A DNA stretch of 30,100 bases from an uncultured Clostridia bacterium (GTDB lineage Bacteria; Bacillota; Clostridia; TANB77; CAG-508): assembly GCA_947624365.1 (NCBI GenBank), contig CANQJY010000004.1, positions 1 to 30,100 of the forward strand. The letters run 5' to 3'. A program made the position numbers and the translations under genes. The notes under the pieces are model-generated. The model searched no databases. It was not told where the DNA came from and saw only the letters and a program-made list of their open reading frames with translations. Positions 24,644 to 30,100 of this stretch are shown piece by piece. The number at the start of each line of letters is the position of its first letter. Position 1 is the first letter of the stretch.

Positions 24644-26341
24644 ATGACTAAGAAATGGAAAGTTTATGAAATAAATGAAGAAAAACAAAAACAAATTAAT
24701 AAAATAGTAGATCAATATAAGATAAATCCATTACTTGCAACTATACTTGTAAATAGAGAAATGGATAAGTCTGAAAATTTAGATGTATTCTTGAATCCTA
24801 CAAGAAAAGATTTTCATGATCCGTTTTTAATGCCAGATATGGAAAGGGCAGTACATAGAATTAAACAAGCAATTGATAACAAGGAAAAAATTATTATTTA
24901 TGGCGATTATGATGCAGATGGTATTACAAGTATTACTGTTTTAAAAAGTTTTCTAAAAGATATTGGCATTAATGTAGATCATTATATTCCTAACAGATTA
25001 GAGGAGGGGTATGGTTTAAATAATCCAGCTATAGAAGAAATTGCAAAACAAAAATATACATTGATGATAACAGTAGATTGTGGAATTTCAGCAATAGAAG
25101 AGATTGAATATGCAAATATACTAGGAATTGAAACTATTATAACAGATCATCATGAAGTTGCAGAAGAATTACCAAAAGCAATAGCTGTTATTGATGCAAA
25201 AAGAAAAGATAGTCAATATCCATGCCGTGATTTAGCTGGTGTGGGAGTTGTATTTAAACTAATACAAGCTTTAGCAATGGAATTAAATTTACCAGAGGAA
25301 AGCTATTTGAAGTATTTAGATATTGTGTGTGTTGGTACTATATCTGATATTGTACCATTAAGAGATGAGAATAGAGTAATTACAAAATTAGGATTATTAT
25401 TAGTCAACAAGACTAAAAATATAGGATTAAAATCAATATTATTATCTTCAGGATATCAAAATGTTGATTCAACAGCAATTTCATTTGGAGTAGCACCAAG
25501 AATTAATGCTTGTGGTAGAATGGGTCATGCTGAAAAGGCTTTACAATTATTTTTAAGTGAAAATAAAGATGAAGTAAATGAACTAACAAAAGAATTAAAT
25601 GAATTTAATAGTGTAAGGCAAAATACAGAAAGAAAAATCTATGAAGAGGCAATTGACCTTATTGAAAAAAAACAATTAAATAAAAAGAACACTATTGTTG
25701 TTGCTGGCAAAAATTGGCACCATGGGGTAATAGGTATTGTTGCATCAAAAATTACAGAACGATATTTTAAGCCAAGCATATTATTGTGTTATGAAGAAGA
25801 TTATGCAAAAGGTTCAGGAAGAAGTATACCAGGTTTTGATTTACATGATTGCTTAATGAAATGTATGCAAACAATTGAAAAATTTGGTGGTCATAGCATG
25901 GCAATTGGAATTACATTAAAAAAAGATATGGTAGAACCATTTGCAAATATGATTGAAAGAATTGCAAAAGAAGCACATATTGAAGAAATTGTGCCAATAA
26001 TACAAATTGATAGTAAAGTAGAATTATCTAATCTTTCTAAAGAAATGGTAGAAAGTTTAAAACAACTAGAACCATTTGGAGAAGGAAATAAAATGCCAAT
26101 TTTTGCAATTAAAAACTTAAAAATTGATTCTATACGTGCATTATCAGAGGGAAAACATTTAAAAATGACATTAAAAGAAAATAATACTATAATAGATGCA
26201 ATAGGATTTAATTTAGGAGAATTAACAGAAGAATACAGAATTGGAGATAAAATTGATGTTGTAGGAACTTTAGAAATAAATACATTTAATGGAGTAGAAA
26301 ACATACAAATAAATTTAAAAGATATTATGAAATCAATATAA
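24644..26341 (+). CDS. recJ: Single-stranded-DNA-specific exonuclease RecJ
   Basis: 5'-3' ssDNA exonuclease for recombination and repair. 565 residues, the common length (~560-570). DHH-family motifs: YGDYDADGITS (Asp90 region), TVDCGIS, DHHE (Asp168-His169-His170) and PRINACGRMGHAEKA. The DHHA1 part shows HHGVIGIVASKITERY, GSGRSIPGFDL and KFGGHSMAIG, followed by a C-terminal OB domain. AAAGGAG lies upstream of the ATG. The recJ-relA pairing is common in Firmicutes. Confidence 0.96.
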   Translation: MTKKWKVYEINEEKQKQINKIVDQYKINPLLATILVNREMDKSENLDVFLNPTRKDFHDPFLMPDMERAVHRIKQAIDNKEKIIIYGDYDADGITSITVLKSFLKDIGINVDHYIPNRLEEGYGLNNPAIEEIAKQKYTLMITVDCGISAIEEIEYANILGIETIITDHHEVAEELPKAIAVIDAKRKDSQYPCRDLAGVGVVFKLIQALAMELNLPEESYLKYLDIVCVGTISDIVPLRDENRVITKLGLLLVNKTKNIGLKSILLSSGYQNVDSTAISFGVAPRINACGRMGHAEKALQLFLSENKDEVNELTKELNEFNSVRQNTERKIYEEAIDLIEKKQLNKKNTIVVAGKNWHHGVIGIVASKITERYFKPSILLCYEEDYAKGSGRSIPGFDLHDCLMKCMQTIEKFGGHSMAIGITLKKDMVEPFANMIERIAKEAHIEEIVPIIQIDSKVELSNLSKEMVESLKQLEPFGEGNKMPIFAIKNLKIDSIRALSEGKHLKMTLKENNTIIDAIGFNLGELTEEYRIGDKIDVVGTLEINTFNGVENIQINLKDIMKSI

Positions 26342-26365
26342 CAATTTAAGAAAGGAGTAGACTAC

Positions 26366-28562
26366 ATGCAAGAACAACAAGTAAAAATACAAGATATTAT
26401 TAATAAAAGAAAAGCACATTCAAGAAAAGTAGATACTAAACTAATCATGAAAGCATATAGTTTCGCAGAAGAACATCATAATAACCAAAAGCGAAATTCA
26501 GGTGAACCATATATTATACATCCGCTTCATGTAGCATATATACTAGCAGAAATAGGATTAGATGACAACACTATTTGTGCTGCTCTTTTGCATGATATTG
26601 TAGAAGATACTCCTATTACAAATGATGATATAAAAAAAGAATTTAATGAAGAAATAGCAGAAATGGTTTCAGGAGTTACAAAATTAGGAACTATGTTATT
26701 TTCTTCAGTAGAAGAAACACAAGTAGAAGATTATAGAAAAATGTTCCTAGCAATGGGAAAAGACATAAGAGTTATCATTATAAAATTAGCAGACAGACTA
26801 CATAATATGAGAACATTAAAATATTTAAAAAGAGATAGGCAAATTGCTAATGCAAAAGAAACCATGGAAATATATGCTCCACTAGCAAATCGTTTAGGAC
26901 TTTATTCTATGAAATGGGAATTAGAAGACTTAGCATTTAAATATCTATACCCTGATGAATACCATGAATTAGTAGAAGGAATTAATAAAAAACGTGAAGA
27001 AAGACTACAATTCATTGAAAAAATCATGGAAAAAATACGAATTGAATTAAAAAAGCAACATATCGAAGCAGAAGTAACAGGAAGAGCAAAACATCTATAT
27101 AGCATTTATCGTAAAATGAAAAGAGATAATAAAACACTAGACCAAATTTATGACCTATTTGCTTTACGTATTTTAGTTAATTCTGTAAAAGATTGTTATG
27201 CAGCACTTCGGTATAGTACATGAACTATATAACCCAATGCCAGGAAGATTTAAAGACTATATTGCTGTACCAAAGCCAAATATGTACCAATCAATTCATA
27301 CTACACTATTAGGAGAAAAAGGAACTCCATTTGAAGTACAAATACGTACATGGGATATGCACAGAGTTGCAGAATATGGTATTGCTGCACATTGGGCATA
27401 TAAAGAGGCTAGTTATTTTGGTAAAAAACAATCAGTAAAAGTAGAAGAAGATAAATTAGCATGGCTTAGAGAAACCCTAGAATGGCAAAAAGAAATACAA
27501 GACCCACAAGAATTTTTAGATACATTGAAAACAGAATTATTTGTTGATGAAGTATATGTATTCACACCAAAAGGAAGTATTAAAGTGCTACCACAAGGCT
27601 CTACACCAATTGACTTTGCATATAATATTCATGCAGAAATTGGAAACCATATGACAGGATGTAAAATAAACAGCAAAATGATGCCAATTATTACACCATT
27701 AAAAAGTGGTGATATTGTTGAAATTATAACATCAGACAATTCTAAAGGACCAAGTAGAGATTGGTTAAAATTTGTAAAAAGTACTGGTGCAAAAAATAAA
27801 ATAAAAGCATGGTTTAAAAAGACATTAAAAGAAGAAAATATTGAAAAAGGAAAAGAATTAATTGAAAAAGAAATTAAAAGATTAGGTTTTAATCATTCTG
27901 ATATCTTTAAAAACCAATATATTGATCCAATGTTAGAAAAATACAAATATAAAAACTTAGATGAAATGTATGCAGCAGTCGGATTTGGAGCAAATTCTGC
28001 AGTTAAAATTATTGCAAGAGTTTTACAAGAATATCGTAGAGAACATGAAGAAATTAATATAGAAGAAAAAATTGAACAATTAAGTAAAAATCAAAAAGAA
28101 AGAAAACCAAAGCCATCAAGTTCAGGTGTTGTTGTAAAAGGAATAGATAATTGTTTAGTTAAATTATCAAAATGTTGTAATCCTTTACCAGGAGATGAAA
28201 TTGTAGGATATATTACAAGAGGTAGAGGGGTATCTGTCCATCGTAAAGATTGTTATAATGTAAAAGACTTATTAACAGAAGAAAGTAGAATGATAGATGT
28301 TGAATGGTATAAGGAATCAAAAGAAACATATCAAGTAGAAATTGAAGTATTAGCAAATGATAGAGGAGGTCTATTAGTTGATACATTAAATGCATTAAAA
28401 GAGACAAAAGCTAAATTAATGGGAGTTAATACAAAAACAACAAAAGAGCATATAGCTATTATGGATGTATCAGTAGAAATAGAAAGTATAGAAGAATTAG
28501 ACAAATTACAAAAAGCAATTAGAAAAGTAGACAGTGTATATGAAGTAAGGAGAAAACATTAG
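26366..28562 (+). CDS. relA: Bifunctional (p)ppGpp synthetase/hydrolase, split by a +1 frameshift
   Basis: Stringent-response enzyme that makes and breaks (p)ppGpp. AAAGGAG is 9 bases before the ATG. Frame one (281 codons) encodes the hydrolase: RNSGEPYIIHPLHVA, LLHDIVEDT (His76-Asp77, Glu80-Asp81) and KLADRLHNMRT, then the start of the synthetase (RAKHLYSIYRKM, LFALRILV, CYAAL). Frame two resumes at GGT 27210 with GIVHELYNPMPGRFKDYIA, YQSIHTT and EVQIRT (synthetase), TGS (~394-455, EVYVFTPKG) and C-terminal ACT (~655-731). Skipping C27209 gives 731 residues, the expected length. Without the shift the product stops at 27221-27223, leaving an intact hydrolase but no working synthetase. Confidence 0.93.
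27206..27212 (+). other. +1 frameshift site in relA (CTT CGG T)
   Basis: The zero frame reads GCA CTT CGG TAT; the protein needs AALG-IVHELY, so GGT at 27210-27212 is read and C27209 skipped. CTT is also the slippery P-site codon of the RF2 (prfB) frameshift, but here it could only partly re-pair with TTC. The zero-frame stop comes four codons after CGG. No homopolymer and no upstream Shine-Dalgarno-like stimulator is seen. Confidence 0.78.
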
Positions 28563-28584
28563 AAAATAAATAAGGAGAAATAAA

Positions 28585-29235
28585 ATGATATTAAAAGAAC
28601 GAAAGATAGATACATATATTGTAGATCCAACAAATTGCTATATAATATTAGACGAAGATAGCAAAGAAGTAATGTGTATAGACCCAGCAGGAAAAGCAGA
28701 TGAACTTTCCTATTTAATAAAAGATATACTAAAAGGAAATTTAAAGTATATATATTTAACACATTGCCATGGAGACCATATAGGAGGAGTAAGCCAATTA
28801 AAAGAGCAATGTGGAGGAAAAATACTAATACATAGAGAAGATAGTAAAGGACTAAATGATAAAAATATTAATTTATCTGGAATTATTGATATACCAGAAA
28901 TAACACTAGAAGCAGATTCTATTGTAGATGATGGAGATGTAATTCATCTAGGAAATTTAGAATTTAAAATAATACATACACCAGGACATACAAAAGGAAG
29001 CTCTTCACTATATTGTGAAAAGGAAAAATGTGTATTTTCTGGAGATACCATATTTTCAGGTACATGGGGAAGAACAGATTTGCCAACATCAAATAGAGAA
29101 GAAATTATGGACTCAATTGTTAATAAACTATTAAAATTACCAGATGACACTATTGTTTATCCAGGGCATGGAAAACCAACAAGAATTGGCGATGAAAAAC
29201 GAATTTATCTAGAATTATTACCAAAAGAATTTTAA
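28585..29235 (+). CDS. Metallo-beta-lactamase-fold hydrolase (glyoxalase II-like)
   Basis: 216 residues, cytosolic. The metal-binding set is complete: THCHGDH with His60, His62, Asp64 and His65; His135 in TPGHTKGS; Asp154 in SGDTIF; and His195 in YPGHG. It resembles YcbL-type short glyoxalase II-like enzymes, which lack the C-terminal substrate domain of true GloB. Substrate therefore unknown; a thioester is plausible. AAGGAG precedes the ATG, 22 bases after relA. The order relA-MBL hydrolase-hisS is frequent in Firmicutes, so it is likely part of this operon. Confidence 0.9.
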   Translation: MILKERKIDTYIVDPTNCYIILDEDSKEVMCIDPAGKADELSYLIKDILKGNLKYIYLTHCHGDHIGGVSQLKEQCGGKILIHREDSKGLNDKNINLSGIIDIPEITLEADSIVDDGDVIHLGNLEFKIIHTPGHTKGSSSLYCEKEKCVFSGDTIFSGTWGRTDLPTSNREEIMDSIVNKLLKLPDDTIVYPGHGKPTRIGDEKRIYLELLPKEF

Positions 29236-29261
29236 TAAGACAAAAAAGGAGAGTGATATAC

Positions 29262-30100
29262 ATGGAAAAAACAGAACCACGAACATTATCAGGTTTTATG
29301 GAACTATTACCAAATGAACAAATTTTATTTGAACAAATGAAGAAAACTATAAAAGATACATATGAACAATTCGGCTTTTTACCAATAGATACACCAATTA
29401 TTGAATTATCAGAAGTATTATTGGCTAAAGCAGGTGGAGAAACAGAAAAACAAATATATCGCTTTAAAAAAGGTGATACAGACCTTTCTTTGAGATTTGA
29501 TTTAACTGTTCCATTAGCAAAATATGTGGCAAAAAATTATGGAAATCTAAGTTTCCCTTTCAGAAGATATCAAATAGGAAAAGTATATAGAGGAGAAAGA
29601 ACTCAAAAAGGCAGATTTCGTGAATTTTATCAATGTGATATTGATATAATAGGAGACGGAGAATTAAGTATTTTAAATGATGCAGAATTACCAAGTATTA
29701 TATATACTATTTTTAAAAAATTAGGATTTGAAGATTTTACAATTAGAATAAATAATAGAAAATTATTAAACGGATTATTTGAGAATATTGGGCAAAAAGA
29801 AAACAGCATGGAAATATTAAGAATTATTGATAAAATTGAGAAAATTGGTAAAGATGCAGTAATTGAAGAATTAACTAAATTAGGTTTAGAAAAAGAAAAT
29901 ATTGAAAAAATAATTACATTTATTGAGATTAATGGAACAAACCAAGAGAAATTAAAAAAATTAGAGAATTTAGAAATTGAAAATGAACAGTTTTTACAAG
30001 GATTAGATGAAATAAAACAAGTTATAAAATACGTAAAAATTTTTGGAGTACCAGAGAAAAATTATCAATTAGATTTAACAATAGCTAGAGGACTTGATTA
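29262..30100 (+). CDS. hisS: Histidyl-tRNA synthetase (3' end outside the window)
   Basis: Charges tRNA-His. The first 279 residues are present. AAAAAGGAGAG precedes the ATG, 26 bases after the hydrolase gene. Class II motifs: motif 1 region (YEQFGFLPIDTPIIE), RFDLTVPLAKYVA, motif 2 (RRYQIGKVYRGERTQKGRFR, then EFYQCDIDIIG) and the start of the histidine-A block (LTIARGLDY) at the window end. A full HisRS has about 420 residues, so roughly a third is missing only because of the window border. No in-frame CGG occurs in the visible part. Confidence 0.95.
   Translation, partial: MEKTEPRTLSGFMELLPNEQILFEQMKKTIKDTYEQFGFLPIDTPIIELSEVLLAKAGGETEKQIYRFKKGDTDLSLRFDLTVPLAKYVAKNYGNLSFPFRRYQIGKVYRGERTQKGRFREFYQCDIDIIGDGELSILNDAELPSIIYTIFKKLGFEDFTIRINNRKLLNGLFENIGQKENSMEILRIIDKIEKIGKDAVIEELTKLGLEKENIEKIITFIEINGTNQEKLKKLENLEIENEQFLQGLDEIKQVIKYVKIFGVPEKNYQLDLTIARGLD

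Noticed and set aside
10736..27212. Plain sequencing or assembly error as the whole explanation
   Set aside because: Not excluded, but only one of the sites is a homopolymer, and all three extra bases are C before a Gly GG in the same phase, giving the only in-frame CGGs of the core genes. Kept as the main alternative to test.
10082..28562. Reading carA, carB and relA as six separate genes or true pseudogenes
   Set aside because: Both halves of each gene keep all catalytic motifs, show no other damage, and join at one identical type of site. Three decayed genes among otherwise intact essential neighbours would be unlikely.
29236..29261. T-box before hisS
   Set aside because: The gap is only 26 bases and holds just a ribosome-binding site.
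1..30100. CRISPR arrays, rRNA or tRNA genes, insertion sequences, prophage
   Set aside because: No regularly spaced repeats, no structural RNA signatures and no transposase or phage structural genes were seen in the window.

Overview
The window comes from a very AT-rich, low-GC Gram-positive chromosome. AGA is the dominant arginine codon, ribosome-binding sites are strong AAGGAGG-type, isoleucyl-tRNA synthetase is under a T-box leader, and RNase Y, YmdB and the sporulation protein SpoVS sit close together. This fits a Clostridia-like Firmicute, perhaps an uncultured gut lineage; the sequence alone does not name the species.

Layout. Positions 1-4830 are an accessory region: the end of one CDS, a 320-base stretch without a gene, a 45-residue membrane peptide with its own promoter and terminator, an AraC-family remnant, an overlapping HAD hydrolase/PHP phosphoesterase pair, a decayed HD-domain gene on the minus strand, a membrane-anchored surface protein and an unrecognised 185-residue protein. 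From 4846 on, everything is core and on the plus strand: T-box-ileS; rny; carA-carB; ymdB; spoVS; a type II fatty-acid operon (fabH-fabD-fabG-fabF-accB-fabZ-accC-accD-accA-fabI); then recJ-relA-MBL hydrolase-hisS, with hisS cut by the window end.

Main discovery. Three conserved genes (carA, carB, relA) are each split by one +1 frameshift. All three shifts have the same form: an extra C directly before a conserved glycine codon GGN, so the zero frame reads CGG exactly where the shift must happen. I checked the frame of every CGG trinucleotide in the core genes. In about 7,900 codons CGG occurs in frame only three times, and those three are the three frameshift sites; every other CGG is out of frame. 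Skipping the C restores full-length proteins (353, 1066 and 731 residues) with all expected motifs. This suggests that CGG, an arginine codon probably lacking an efficient tRNA here, acts as a +1 recoding signal (CGG-N read as C + Gly). The affected genes make carbamoyl phosphate, the precursor of arginine and pyrimidines, and sense amino-acid starvation, so an arginine-responsive switch is conceivable. Caveats: read or assembly indels are not excluded from one sequence, and two accessory genes carry CGG in frame with no sign of a shift.

How the genes work together. The fab/acc block covers malonyl-CoA formation, initiation, elongation and enoyl reduction, but has no acyl carrier protein gene. 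rny, ymdB and spoVS keep the order known from Bacillus, with carAB lying between rny and ymdB. A REP-like palindrome (perfect 31-base arms) follows carB, and half of a second copy precedes recJ.
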